Source of the DNA: Candidatus Eremiobacterota bacterium
GTDB lineage: Bacteria > Vulcanimicrobiota > CADAWZ01 > Ess09-12
Direction: 5' to 3'
DNA: 64,000 nucleotides
Assembly: GCA_031082125.1 (NCBI GenBank)
Contig: JAVHLM010000002.1
Span: 62,001-126,000, forward strand
Positions 42,076 through 50,373 of this stretch are shown here, one piece after another; position 1 is the first letter of the stretch, and each line of letters opens with the position of its first letter. Position numbers and translations under genes: made by a program. Under the pieces are notes generated by a model, which saw nothing but the letters and a program-made list of their open reading frames with translations, was not told the origin of the DNA and did not search any database.

Positions 42076-43419
42076 TTGAATGATGAAAAGAGAGAGACCG
42101 TGATCGGTGAAAAAGAACGGGCACAGGAAGAACTGAAAAGGGAAAATATCCCTTTTACCGGCCAGGCTTTCCTGAGTCAGATACGGGAGGGGAATCTGGA
42201 GGCAGTAGAGCTCTTCCTCAAAGCAGGTAGAGACGTGAATGCCACTTGCAGTGAGTCAATGGGGACTTACACTCCCCTGCACGGGGCAAGCGAAAATGGT
42301 CAGAGAGAAATAGCCGAATTCCTCATCTCACAAGGAGCAACAGTCGATGCGAGGGGAAACTATGGCATCACTCCTCTGCACGCTGCCTGCCATAAAGGTC
42401 AGAGAGAAATAGCCGAGCTCCTCATCTCACAAGGAGCCGGCGTCAATGTAAGGAGCGATGATGGCATAACGGCCCTTCACTGGGCATACAGCGGAGAAAT
42501 CGCGGATCTGCTCATCCGCAATGGCGCCGAGGTCTGCGCAAAAGACAGTAAGCTTGCGACCCCTCTTCATTGGGCAGGCACCGGGGAAATTGCAGATCTG
42601 CTCATCTCCCGTGGAGCGGAGCTTAATGCCAGGACGGAAGATGGCTGGACGCCGCTTCACTACGCGGGTATTAATGGCCAGAAAGAAGTGACGGATCTGC
42701 TCATCTCCCGCGGAGCGGAGGTCAATGGGGAGGATAACCATGGCTTTGCACCTCTTCACCTGGCCAGCTGCAAAGGGAACTATGAAATAGTGGAAGCTCT
42801 CCTTGCCCGGGGTGCCCGTGTCAATGGAAAGAATAAAGATGGCATTACTCCTCTCCACGGAGCAAGCAGCTGCGGGCACAAAGAAATAGCAGCACTCCTC
42901 ATATCCAGGGGTGCCGGGGTCAACGAAAAATCCGGCGATGGCAGGACACCGCTTCATGAGGCAAGCAGCTATGGCTGGAAAGAAGTGGCGGAGATACTCA
43001 TCCAGAGGGGTGCCGATGTCAAGGCAAGGGCCGGCGATGGCAGGTCACCGCTGGACATGGCAAGCAGCTATGGGCATAAAGAAGTAGCGGAGCTCATTGT
43101 CTCGAGTGGCGCCGATATTGACGGAAGGGGAAAATTTGGTGTCACTGCCCTTCACAGGGCCAGTGCCAGAGGCTGCAGGGAAGCGGCGGACTTTCTTATC
43201 TCCAGAGGTGCCGATGTCAATGCAAAAGCCGAGGATGGCAGGACGCCGCTGCACATGGCAAGCGGATTCGGCCATAAAGAAGTGGTGGAGCTCCTTATCT
43301 CACGGGGTGCCGATGCCGCGGCACCCGACAAATCAGGGAGGACACCGCGGCACATGGCGGAGATTAACGGTTACAAAGGGATAGTCAAGCTTCTCTCGTC
43401 GCACGGCGCAGAGGATTGA
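42076..43419 (+). CDS. Ankyrin-repeat protein (12 repeats), paralogue of adjacent lipoprotein
   Basis: A 447-aa protein with an N-terminal cap (EKERAQEELKRENIPFTG, IREGNLEAVELFLKAGRD) and about 12 ankyrin repeats. Repeats 3 and 4 are three residues short (YSGEIADLL, GTGEIADLL). The start is TTG 42076 after an AGGGGG ribosome site; the overlapping ATG at 42080 is out of frame. The first residues align with the mature part of the divergent ankyrin lipoprotein, but no signal peptide precedes them, so this copy should be cytoplasmic. A promoter with a very short leader supports this start. Role: protein-protein interaction, partner unknown. Confidence 0.87.
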   Translation: MNDEKRETVIGEKERAQEELKRENIPFTGQAFLSQIREGNLEAVELFLKAGRDVNATCSESMGTYTPLHGASENGQREIAEFLISQGATVDARGNYGITPLHAACHKGQREIAELLISQGAGVNVRSDDGITALHWAYSGEIADLLIRNGAEVCAKDSKLATPLHWAGTGEIADLLISRGAELNARTEDGWTPLHYAGINGQKEVTDLLISRGAEVNGEDNHGFAPLHLASCKGNYEIVEALLARGARVNGKNKDGITPLHGASSCGHKEIAALLISRGAGVNEKSGDGRTPLHEASSYGWKEVAEILIQRGADVKARAGDGRSPLDMASSYGHKEVAELIVSSGADIDGRGKFGVTALHRASARGCREAADFLISRGADVNAKAEDGRTPLHMASGFGHKEVVELLISRGADAAAPDKSGRTPRHMAEINGYKGIVKLLSSHGAED

Positions 43420-43432
43420 CAGAAACAGGGCA

Positions 43433-44266
43433 CTATAGCTCCATATCTTTCAGGAAATTTCTCTTTTTCCCATACTTGTCAAGGGCATCAGCCAGCATGG
43501 AATCGCGATTCCGCTTCGTGGGCTCGAATTTTCCCACCTTTGTGTCGTGGTTCTGATGGATTACATAGATATCCCTGGGTGAGACGGTCTTCCATCTGTT
43601 CATCCGCCGGCGCTGCTGGAAATCATAATCCACCGTGCCCCAGTGGGGAGATTCGTTCAGTCCCCCGAACTTTTTCCATGCCCTCCTCGTCATGCCTCCA
43701 AATACCCAGGATTCCCAGCATTCTATGGTTTCAACGATTTTTGGCGTGTAATATTGATTCCCGGTCATCCCCAGGTATTCTTCCCCGTCAGGGGAGTCTC
43801 TGTAAAAATTTTCCATGGTTCTTACCTGGTAGAAATCGGACTGCCAGTCAATGGTTTCCAGTCTCTTCTGCAAGTGCGGGGTCATATAGTAGACGCGGGC
43901 ATTAAAATATGCATTCTCATTCTCCCGGAGCGCGCTGTTGGCGTTTTCAATGCAGTCGAAGCATACCATGACCTCCGGGTGGGTGATATACACAAATTCT
44001 CCTTGTGACATGATGATGCCCCGGTTGATAATGGCCCCGGCATCTCTCCACTCACCGGGCTTCTTGTCACTCAGCCGCTCATAGCGGATGGCGAGATCAC
44101 CTGAGAAAGAGCGCACCAGGCTCTCGGTATCATCCTCGGAGCCGTCGTCCAGTATGATAAGCTCAAAATCCCTTGTGGTCTGTTTTTTGTAGGTGACGAG
44201 GGAGTTTTTCAGCAGATGGGCCCTGTTGTAGGTGCATAAGACCACGCTTGCAGAATTCTCAATCAC
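43433..44266 (-). CDS. Family 2 glycosyltransferase
   Basis: A 277-aa GT-A fold enzyme: SVVLCTYNRAHLLKNSL, ILDDGSEDDTESLV (nucleotide-sugar binding Asp residues), then GEFVYITHPEVMV where the DxD-type motif is expected and FGGMTRRAWKKFGGLNES in the acceptor region. It should transfer a sugar to a surface polysaccharide or lipid carrier; donor and acceptor are unknown. The GTG start at 44266 follows CAGGAGG. It converges with the ankyrin gene 13 bases away and has an extended -10 promoter about 75 bases upstream. Confidence 0.85.
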   Translation of the reverse strand: MIENSASVVLCTYNRAHLLKNSLVTYKKQTTRDFELIILDDGSEDDTESLVRSFSGDLAIRYERLSDKKPGEWRDAGAIINRGIIMSQGEFVYITHPEVMVCFDCIENANSALRENENAYFNARVYYMTPHLQKRLETIDWQSDFYQVRTMENFYRDSPDGEEYLGMTGNQYYTPKIVETIECWESWVFGGMTRRAWKKFGGLNESPHWGTVDYDFQQRRRMNRWKTVSPRDIYVIHQNHDTKVGKFEPTKRNRDSMLADALDKYGKKRNFLKDMEL

Positions 44267-44340
44267 GAGCGCCTCCTGTAATAAACCGGCTCCCGGGAAT
44301 AGTATCCCGGCAGTGCCTCCCTTTCTGTCGTTCAGATATT

Positions 44341-44349
44341 ATTATATCA
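44341..44349 (-). promoter_or_regulatory. Extended -10 promoter of the glycosyltransferase gene
   Basis: Minus strand TGATATAAT. No good -35 is seen; the leader would be about 70 bases. Confidence 0.5.
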
Positions 44350-44465
44350 GGTCTTTGTAAACAAGAAAAGTCGCAGTGATGGAATATTGTGCGCCGGTAG
44401 AGCGGGAACCTGTCGAAATGACATGGGCGGTATACAAGGCTGGAGCCGATTATGGCGCGTGTCTT

Positions 44466-46364
44466 TTATTGGGAAGGCTTCAGCATGGTCATGGGGAAGG
44501 AGCGCACCTGGCTTTTTGTGCTGATATCCCAGAGGCGCACTGTGCCGTCATCACCGCCGCTTGCAAGTGATTTCCCGTCAGGGGAGAAACAGGCTGACCG
44601 CACCGCATCGCTGTGCCCTCTGAATAAAGCCGTTTCCTTGCTGGTTTCCGTATCCCACAAATGGATGAGGTTGTCGTCTCCTGCCCCGGCCAGGCTCTTC
44701 CCCCCGGGGGAAAAGTCCAGGCAGTTGAGACACCAGTCTCCCTTGCCAATGGTGCAGCGCAGAGCTCCTGACAGGGCATCCCATATCCTGACGGCTCCGC
44801 ATAATGAAGCGGCGGCAAGAAGGTTTCCCCCGGGAGATGCAGCCATGACATAGACCGGATCCGGCTGCGGTGCCCACGGCAGCTCAGGCTTCATCCCTTC
44901 CTCATCCAGAAAGGAGAGCGAGGAGCCTCCAAGGGCAAATGCTCTGATGGCAGGGAGCGCGGCCAGGGTGTGGAGTTTATCAGCCTTGGCCCGGCTTTTC
45001 TCCCTGCCTGTTTTACGGTCCCAGAAGAGGAGCGAGCCGTCGTAATAGGCGGCCGCGATGGCAGTGCCGTCGGGGAGCGCAGCCAGGGAGTCCAGCCACT
45101 GGGAGAATGAGCCGTCTCCGGCCTCTCTTTTTCTCACAAGGGCGCGCAGGTGCTTGCCCGAGGGAAATTCCCAGAGCCTCAGCGTTCCGTCAGGGCTTCC
45201 GCTGGCCATCACGGGGCTCCCGGAAAGCCAGGTAAAACAGCTTATCCAGCCGGTGTGCCTCAGCAGGATCTTCTTCAGCTCGCCTGATTCCATGTCCCAC
45301 ATCCTGAGGGCTCCATCGACAGAGCCTGCCACGAGGCACGTACCGTCAGGAGAGAAAGCGAGGGTATAAACATAGTTGGGCTCCGGTGAGAGGGTCTGGA
45401 GCACCTGGCCGCTCTCCGGATCTATGAGCACGGCCATATTTTTTGCTCCGGCGGCCAGCACCCTTCCATCCTTTGAGAAAGCTACGGGAAGCATATGGTT
45501 CGCCCTGAGGTTCTGTATGCTCTGGACCGAGTGGTTCTTTGCATCCCATAGATACAGGCTCCCCCCATCGAACCCGGTGGCAAGGAAGCGACCGTCAGGG
45601 GACCAGGCAATTGAATCGATTGACTCCCTCTCGCTCCTGTCGCCGGAGCTGAATTTTTCAAGAAGCCCCCCCTTTCTTGCATCCCATATTACTATGGTAT
45701 TGGGGGTTTCTGATGTCTTTGCGTAACAGCAGGCAATGGTTCTGCTGTCAGGTGAAAAAGCCATGGCTTTTATACCGGCGAGCATGGGTTTCGGCTCACC
45801 CGGAGATGAGAGCTCCAGTGCTCTTCCCCCGGCAAGATCCCAGACGCGCGGACAATTATTGAAGCCGCACCCTGCAAGAAGCGTCCCGTCAGGGGAGAAG
45901 GCAACATGCTCCACCGGGGTGCCTTTGATGGTATGGACGGCATATCTTGTTCTGCTCCTTGTATCCCAGAGCCACACGGTGCCGTCGCCGAAGCCTCCCG
46001 CAAGAAGGGATCCATCGGGTGAATAGGCGAGGGCATGGAGATTTGCCCCTGGTCCCTTGAGCTTCCCCGCCATTTTGCCAGATGGCAGCTCATGGAGAGA
46101 CACTTCCCCATAGGTCCCTGAGGCGGCGGTTTTCCCGTCAGGCGTCAGTGCCACAGTACCCGGCTCAAAGCGATGCAGGAGCTTCCCCGAGCCCATGTCC
46201 CACAGAAAAACTCCCCCGTCACCCCCTGCGGCGAGCACTTTCATGGAAGGGGAGAATGCAATGCTCTCTATATTATAAGTGCTGTCGCCCTGCTGATTGC
46301 GCGCCTCGAGCCCTGCGGTGAGAAGCGCGAGAAAAAGAAAAAAGGGGATGATGCCTCTTGCCAT
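44466..46364 (-). CDS. Secreted WD40-repeat protein
   Basis: A 632-aa exported protein: signal peptide ARGIIPFFLFLALLTAGLEA, then about 13-14 WD40 blades covering the rest. Typical units are IAFSPDGTLLAGCGFNNCPRVWDLAGG-like, with AFSPDGxxLAAG and LWDxxSGK (LAFSPDGTCLVAGSVDGALR, CLDFSPGGKSLAGAGDDNLI). Enough blades exist for two seven-bladed propellers. There is no enzymatic domain, so it is likely a protein-interaction platform outside the cytoplasm. ATG 46364 has no strong ribosome site. It is not tightly linked to its neighbours. Confidence 0.9.
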   Translation of the reverse strand: MARGIIPFFLFLALLTAGLEARNQQGDSTYNIESIAFSPSMKVLAAGGDGGVFLWDMGSGKLLHRFEPGTVALTPDGKTAASGTYGEVSLHELPSGKMAGKLKGPGANLHALAYSPDGSLLAGGFGDGTVWLWDTRSRTRYAVHTIKGTPVEHVAFSPDGTLLAGCGFNNCPRVWDLAGGRALELSSPGEPKPMLAGIKAMAFSPDSRTIACCYAKTSETPNTIVIWDARKGGLLEKFSSGDRSERESIDSIAWSPDGRFLATGFDGGSLYLWDAKNHSVQSIQNLRANHMLPVAFSKDGRVLAAGAKNMAVLIDPESGQVLQTLSPEPNYVYTLAFSPDGTCLVAGSVDGALRMWDMESGELKKILLRHTGWISCFTWLSGSPVMASGSPDGTLRLWEFPSGKHLRALVRKREAGDGSFSQWLDSLAALPDGTAIAAAYYDGSLLFWDRKTGREKSRAKADKLHTLAALPAIRAFALGGSSLSFLDEEGMKPELPWAPQPDPVYVMAASPGGNLLAAASLCGAVRIWDALSGALRCTIGKGDWCLNCLDFSPGGKSLAGAGDDNLIHLWDTETSKETALFRGHSDAVRSACFSPDGKSLASGGDDGTVRLWDISTKSQVRSFPMTMLKPSQ

Positions 46365-46531
46365 AAGTACACACTTTTCTCATTTTCCAGATATTCCTTC
46401 TTGTCACCATGGGAGGGAAGACTGCCCTTGTCGCATCGCCGTTACATGCCGAAGCAAAGATTCCATAATGTCTGAACCGGTGAAAGGAAACTTCTGTATA
46501 ATTGATTTCGGTGCCTGAGAACAGGAAGCGC

Positions 46532-47752
46532 CTACACCATCGAGCAGCGGAGGGCCTCTTCAACGGTAGTTATCCCTTCCTTGGCCTTCCAGAGGGCGCT
46601 CTCCCGGAGCGTCGCGAGGAAGAGGGGCCTGAGCTCCTCCCTCAGCTCGGCAAGTGACAGGTTCCTCGTCAGAAGCTCGGGGAGCTTTTCGTGGCGGGGC
46701 AGGATTTCATATACCGCTGTTCTTCCCAGGTAGCCTGAATGATGGCAGCGGGCACATCCTTTGCCGCGGTAAAGCACGGCCGGGGAATCCCCCTTTCCCG
46801 GGATGCTCCCCGCGATTTCGGCAGAGCTTTTCACTTCCTCCCTGCAGTGAGGGCAGATCTTTCTCATGAGGCGCTGGGCTATGACCCCTTCAATGGTCAT
46901 GCCCAGCAGGTAGGGCTCTATGCCTATATCAACAAGCCTTTTCAGCGCCCCCGCCACGTCGCTCGAGTGGAGCTGAGAGAGCATGAGATGCCCGGTGAGG
47001 GAGAGCGTCATCAGGAGCCGGGCTGTCTCGGCATTCTGGATCTCACCGCAGAAGATGACATCGGGGTCCTGTGACATGAGGGCCTTGAGGGCCTTGGCAT
47101 GGGTGAATTCCGAGTCCACGGTAGTCTGAACGAGACCTTCCAGGTGGTATTCAATGGGGTTTTCCAGGGAAATTATGCTGCAGCGGCCTTTTGTTCTCTC
47201 ATGGAGATAGCCCAGTGATGCGTAGGCCGTGGTGGTCTTGCCGCATCCCGTGGGCCCTGTGTAGAGGATGAGGCCGAAAGGCTTGTCCAGAATCGATTTG
47301 ATCGCTTTTTCCTCTTTTTCAGAGAACCCCAGCGTTCCCATGTCACCCTTGAGGAAGCTCACCTTGCCCGGGTCCAGGATCCTGAGCACCATCCGCTCGC
47401 CGAAGCATGTGGGGAATGTGGCGATGCGCAGTGTATACGCGACTGTCTTTTTGTCGATCTTATCGGTCGTGAAGGTGACGATTCCCTCCTGGGGGGTTCT
47501 GATTTCATCGGCCTTGAGAGCGGCAGCTTTTTTTATTACCCCAAGGAGCACTGAGATGACAGGGAGGGGGTGCCGGGAGATTTCCTGGAGGAGGCCGTCG
47601 ATTCTGTATTTAATCACGCCCTCCTTCTGGCCCGGATCTATGTGGATGTCAGAGGTCCGCTCCGCGATGGCGTCAACGGCGATTCTGAGGGACAGCTCAT
47701 GGGCGACGAGCTCCTCTTCGTCTTTCGTAGTGAACTGTGCAAGGCTGTTCAC
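46532..47752 (-). CDS. GspE/PilB-type secretion ATPase, short form
   Basis: A 406-aa ATPase of the type II secretion/type IV pilus family: Walker A GPTGCGKTTTAYAS, Asp box ISLENPIEYHLEG, Walker B DPDVIFCGEIQNAETA (usual form GEIRD), His box LMLSQLHSSDVAGAL, and the zinc tetracysteine CPHC...CARC. The N-terminal MshEN/GspE_N domain that docks to the inner-membrane platform is missing; the protein starts directly with the N2-like domain (RTSDIHIDPGQ). GTG 47752 has AAGGAG nine bases before. It lies 44 bases after the HTH gene and shares its promoter. No other pilus gene is in the window, so its partner is elsewhere. Confidence 0.88.
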   Translation of the reverse strand: MNSLAQFTTKDEEELVAHELSLRIAVDAIAERTSDIHIDPGQKEGVIKYRIDGLLQEISRHPLPVISVLLGVIKKAAALKADEIRTPQEGIVTFTTDKIDKKTVAYTLRIATFPTCFGERMVLRILDPGKVSFLKGDMGTLGFSEKEEKAIKSILDKPFGLILYTGPTGCGKTTTAYASLGYLHERTKGRCSIISLENPIEYHLEGLVQTTVDSEFTHAKALKALMSQDPDVIFCGEIQNAETARLLMTLSLTGHLMLSQLHSSDVAGALKRLVDIGIEPYLLGMTIEGVIAQRLMRKICPHCREEVKSSAEIAGSIPGKGDSPAVLYRGKGCARCHHSGYLGRTAVYEILPRHEKLPELLTRNLSLAELREELRPLFLATLRESALWKAKEGITTVEEALRCSMV

Positions 47753-47796
47753 AAAAAATCACTCCTTCCTTTTATTATAGGGGAACCTCATCGGGC

Positions 47797-48048
47797 TCAA
47801 GGCTCAATATCCTTTTCCCTGAGCCTTGCCTCATAGAAATCCCGCGCCTGGCGGAGCCATTTTATCCTCCCTTCCCTTTCCTGGTCTCCCGATTCAATGA
47901 AACTCAGCAGGTCTGCCCGGTAAAACCTCCACTCCCTCCCTGCCTTGAAGGCCCTGATCCTTCCCTCGCCGACCCATCGGTAAAGGGTGGGCTTTGAAGT
48001 CTTCAGGAAAAGGACGGCCTCTTCAAAATCCAGAATATCGCCACTCAC
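47797..48048 (-). CDS. Small MerR/excisionase-type helix-turn-helix DNA-binding protein
   Basis: An 83-aa protein with the HTH_17/excisionase pattern: LDFEEAVLFLKTSKPTLYRW (helix-turn-helix), VGEGRIRAFKAGREWRFYRA (wing), DLLSFIES. The C-terminal 30 residues are a charged helix. It sits just downstream of a consensus promoter that overlaps a 20-bp tandem repeat, so it probably regulates itself and the co-transcribed GspE-like ATPase (inference). An integrase-linked excisionase role is unlikely because no recombinase is nearby. Confidence 0.85.
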   Translation of the reverse strand: MSGDILDFEEAVLFLKTSKPTLYRWVGEGRIRAFKAGREWRFYRADLLSFIESGDQEREGRIKWLRQARDFYEARLREKDIEP

Positions 48049-48064
48049 TGCACACCTCTTTATT

Positions 48065-48104
48065 ATAATTAATCATAGCTTATCATAATTAATTATAGTT
48101 TATC
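48065..48104. repeat. 20-bp tandem direct repeat at the HTH gene promoter
   Basis: Two adjacent copies (48065-48084 and 48085-48104) identical at 18 of 20 positions, starting ATAATTAAT. The 48085 copy contains the -10 box of the minus-strand promoter; the 48065 copy covers the early transcribed region. The layout is typical of a repressor operator. Confidence 0.8.
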
Positions 48105-48120
48105 TATGGTTTTTTGTCAA
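48092..48120 (-). promoter_or_regulatory. Perfect consensus sigma70 promoter (HTH-GspE operon)
   Basis: Minus strand TTGACA (48120-48115), exactly 17 bases, TATAAT (48097-48092). Both hexamers are perfect. About 44 bases separate the -10 from the HTH gene start. Such a strong promoter normally needs repression, fitting the overlapping repeat. Confidence 0.92.
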
Positions 48121-48177
48121 GCTTTTCCCTGAGAAGGCAGGCAGGCATAGACATTGGCTTCATGGGGAGAGAGGAGC

Positions 48178-48211
48178 AAAAAAAAATCCGCCTCTCAGTC
48201 CCCGGGCGGAT
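48178..48211 (-). terminator. Rho-independent terminator of the 162-aa gene
   Basis: On the minus strand ATCCGCC, 12-base loop, GGCGGAT, then a run of nine T. It starts about 30 bases after the stop at 48242. Confidence 0.85.
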
Positions 48212-48241
48212 CCTTCTCAATACGAGCGGCTGAAGTAGCCG

Positions 48242-48730
48242 TCAGTGCCTCTTCTCAAGCACTATGCCACCGATGATCACCACGTCGTCAGTTTCCTCGA
48301 TAGAGGGCAAATCTTTTGGAGCCTCAAGCTCCGAGGCCAGGCCCTCAATCTCTATGCGGGCCTTTATCTCCTCGGCCTTTTCCATCGTCACGTATGACCC
48401 GTCAACGGCCCAGACCACCGCTTCGTCCAGGCGGTCCTTGAACTTCGTGATGAAGTCGCCGGCCTTCCCCACGGGCTCGGGAGTCCCCGAGGTGGTGTCG
48501 TAGAAGACATAGCCCTTCCTGGTGCCGGTAATGAACATGTCGAGAGGGGCGAGGTGCGGCGGCCTCATCGTGGCCATGACGGTGAATCCGTTTTCATGGG
48601 TTTTGTAGCATACCTGATCGCCGTATCCGGCATAGGGATTTTCCATCATCCTCACAAAAGCCTCGGCAGGGGGCAGCTCCTTCATGTCCTGGCTTGTGAA
48701 GTGCATCCCGTTCCTGGCAAGCGAGCTCAT
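48242..48730 (-). CDS. Protein of unknown function with conserved C-terminal tail
   Basis: A 162-aa protein with no recognised family and no signal peptide. It has a mixed alpha/beta look (YGDQVCYKTHENGFTVMA, DMFITGTRKGYVFYDTTS), then a charged helix and a tail, IEETDDVVIIGGIVLEKRH. This tail is nearly the same as the C-terminus of the beta-propeller-like protein at 28.7-30.3 kb. ATG 48730 has no clear ribosome site, but an in-frame stop 18 codons upstream limits the choice. A good terminator follows. The gene stands alone. Confidence 0.7.
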   Translation of the reverse strand: MSSLARNGMHFTSQDMKELPPAEAFVRMMENPYAGYGDQVCYKTHENGFTVMATMRPPHLAPLDMFITGTRKGYVFYDTTSGTPEPVGKAGDFITKFKDRLDEAVVWAVDGSYVTMEKAEEIKARIEIEGLASELEAPKDLPSIEETDDVVIIGGIVLEKRH

Positions 48731-48975
48731 CCGGTCAAGGGCCTGCCGCTGCCTGGAATGATATGCCCGTCGGTGGTATCGTCATGGTATTCTCTCCCTT
48801 CGGCACCCGCTGCCCTGTAGAATTCCTTTTCATAGATAGAATAAGGCTTTTCTGCCAAAACTGCAATACCGGAGGGGCAAGATGCCTTTCAGGAAATGCA
48901 AGAGGGCTAAATAGCATGACAAGGCGCACCGCCATGGAACATGTGACGGCTCCCCGCGGAACCCGGAAGGAGTGA

Positions 48976-50151
48976 CTATCTGTGCTCGTTGAGGATGTCG
49001 CGCACTCCTGGGATAAGGGCGTTGATAAAAGCAATTCCTCCCGAGGGCTTGTCGAAGTCCATGTCCAGCCTGTTGATGGCTACGAACACGATGCGGCCCG
49101 AATCGGGAAGGTAGGTCCACTGGCAGCCCATGCCGGGATTTCCGCCGCTCTGCGATAACTCCTTTTCACCCCAGCCGCCCTTTTCTTTGACATAGAGGCC
49201 CAGTCCGTAATCCCGGGAGGGAGGGAGAATGGTCATCATTTTTTTCATGGAATCCAGGCTCACCACTCTCCCTTCGACAAACGCATTGGTCCAGGTGAGC
49301 ATGTCGATAGCCGTCGTCACACCTGAGCCTGATGGCCATTTCCAAGAAAAGTCCCATGCCGAGGTGTCTTCCATCTTGTTCTGAAGAGGGTTCCAGGTAT
49401 ATCCATGGACAAAGGGGGGCGTGAGGGCTCCCGATCTGGGGAGCGAGGTGCCTGACATGCCGAGGGGCCCAAAGAATCTGCTGCGGAGCTCTTCTTCAAG
49501 GGGCTTTTTGGTCGCCTTCTCGGCAATGAGCCCCAGGATGAAATAATCGGTGCTCGAGGGATACCAGGAGACTCCCGGGAGGGAAATGGGGGGGGCTTTC
49601 GCGATAATCTCCATAAGATCCTCAGGTGCCCATTGCGAGCCGGGGTTCTCGTACACTTTTTGCCATAATTCCAGGGAATTGGCGTAGTTGTAAAGGCCGC
49701 TTGTCTGTGAGAGGAGCATCATGAGGGTGATTTTCCCGCCTCCCGGCACCATGCCGGGAAGCCATTTCTCGACGGTGTCGTCGAGTGAGAGGAGGCGTTC
49801 CTCTGAGAGCTTCAGGATGAGGGCTGCCATGAAGACCCTGGTGATCCCCCCGATGCGCACTTTCATATAGGGGCTCATGGGCTTGCCCGTTTCCAGGTCT
49901 GAAATGCCAGAGGCGCTTATCCAGATGGTGCTCTTTGTCTGAATCGCCATGAGGATGCCGGGAACATCGGTGTCGTATACCGATTTGTTGAGGAGGGCCT
50001 GAAGTTCCTGGACGGGAAATTCCCTGCTGGCCTGGGCGGTGAAGATGTCCATAGGGAGACCTGATGCAGTGGTCCCCGGCAGGAGAGAGAAGAGGACAAT
50101 CCCTGCAATAATGATAATGAGGCTGCCGATACAGGTCCTTGCTCGTTTCAT
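48976..50151 (-). CDS. Beta-lactamase/serine-hydrolase-fold protein lacking catalytic residues
   Basis: A 391-aa exported protein: signal anchor IGSLIIIIAGIVLFSLLPG, then the class C beta-lactamase/DD-peptidase fold (MSPYMKVRIGGITRVFMAAL, LLSLDDTVEKWLPG, TLMMLLSQTSGLYNY, FFGPLGMSGTSLP). The catalytic SxxK, normally GSxTK in this position, reads GGITR, so both Ser and Lys are gone. The YxN element in YPSSTDYFILG reads YPS, and the H/KxG motif reads QSGG. All three catalytic motifs are altered while the scaffold is kept, so it is probably a binding protein or pseudo-enzyme. It starts with ATG 50151. Confidence 0.85.
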   Translation of the reverse strand: MKRARTCIGSLIIIIAGIVLFSLLPGTTASGLPMDIFTAQASREFPVQELQALLNKSVYDTDVPGILMAIQTKSTIWISASGISDLETGKPMSPYMKVRIGGITRVFMAALILKLSEERLLSLDDTVEKWLPGMVPGGGKITLMMLLSQTSGLYNYANSLELWQKVYENPGSQWAPEDLMEIIAKAPPISLPGVSWYPSSTDYFILGLIAEKATKKPLEEELRSRFFGPLGMSGTSLPRSGALTPPFVHGYTWNPLQNKMEDTSAWDFSWKWPSGSGVTTAIDMLTWTNAFVEGRVVSLDSMKKMMTILPPSRDYGLGLYVKEKGGWGEKELSQSGGNPGMGCQWTYLPDSGRIVFVAINRLDMDFDKPSGGIAFINALIPGVRDILNEHR

Positions 50152-50185
50152 GGCAATCCCTGGTGAGTAATTTTTGTACTCCGCA

Positions 50186-50194
50186 TGCTATAAT
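50186..50194 (+). promoter_or_regulatory. Extended -10 promoter for the 50.4-kb gene
   Basis: TGCTATAAT on the plus strand, with no -35. It would give a leader of about 170 bases in front of ATG 50374. Confidence 0.45.
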
Positions 50195-50373
50195 TTTAGC
50201 ATTAATGAGGGAATCAGATCAAGATTGGCGCCCCTTCAATTCCGAGAAAATAATACCCGATGTGCTGCAGAGGTACTTTACCTGAAAATTTCTTCTAAAC
50301 AGGGTAAGCTTTCCCAGGGGCGAATTATTTCATGGAACCAAGGTTCCGGAAGTGAAACAGGCAGGAGACACCA

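Noticed and set aside
47797-48048. HTH protein as phage excisionase marking an integrated element
   Set aside because: No integrase, attachment-site duplication or phage gene nearby; it fits better as a local regulator.
48735-49034. Minus-strand frame of 99 codons
   Set aside because: Overlaps the 3' end of the serine-hydrolase-fold gene in a different frame; no supporting signals.
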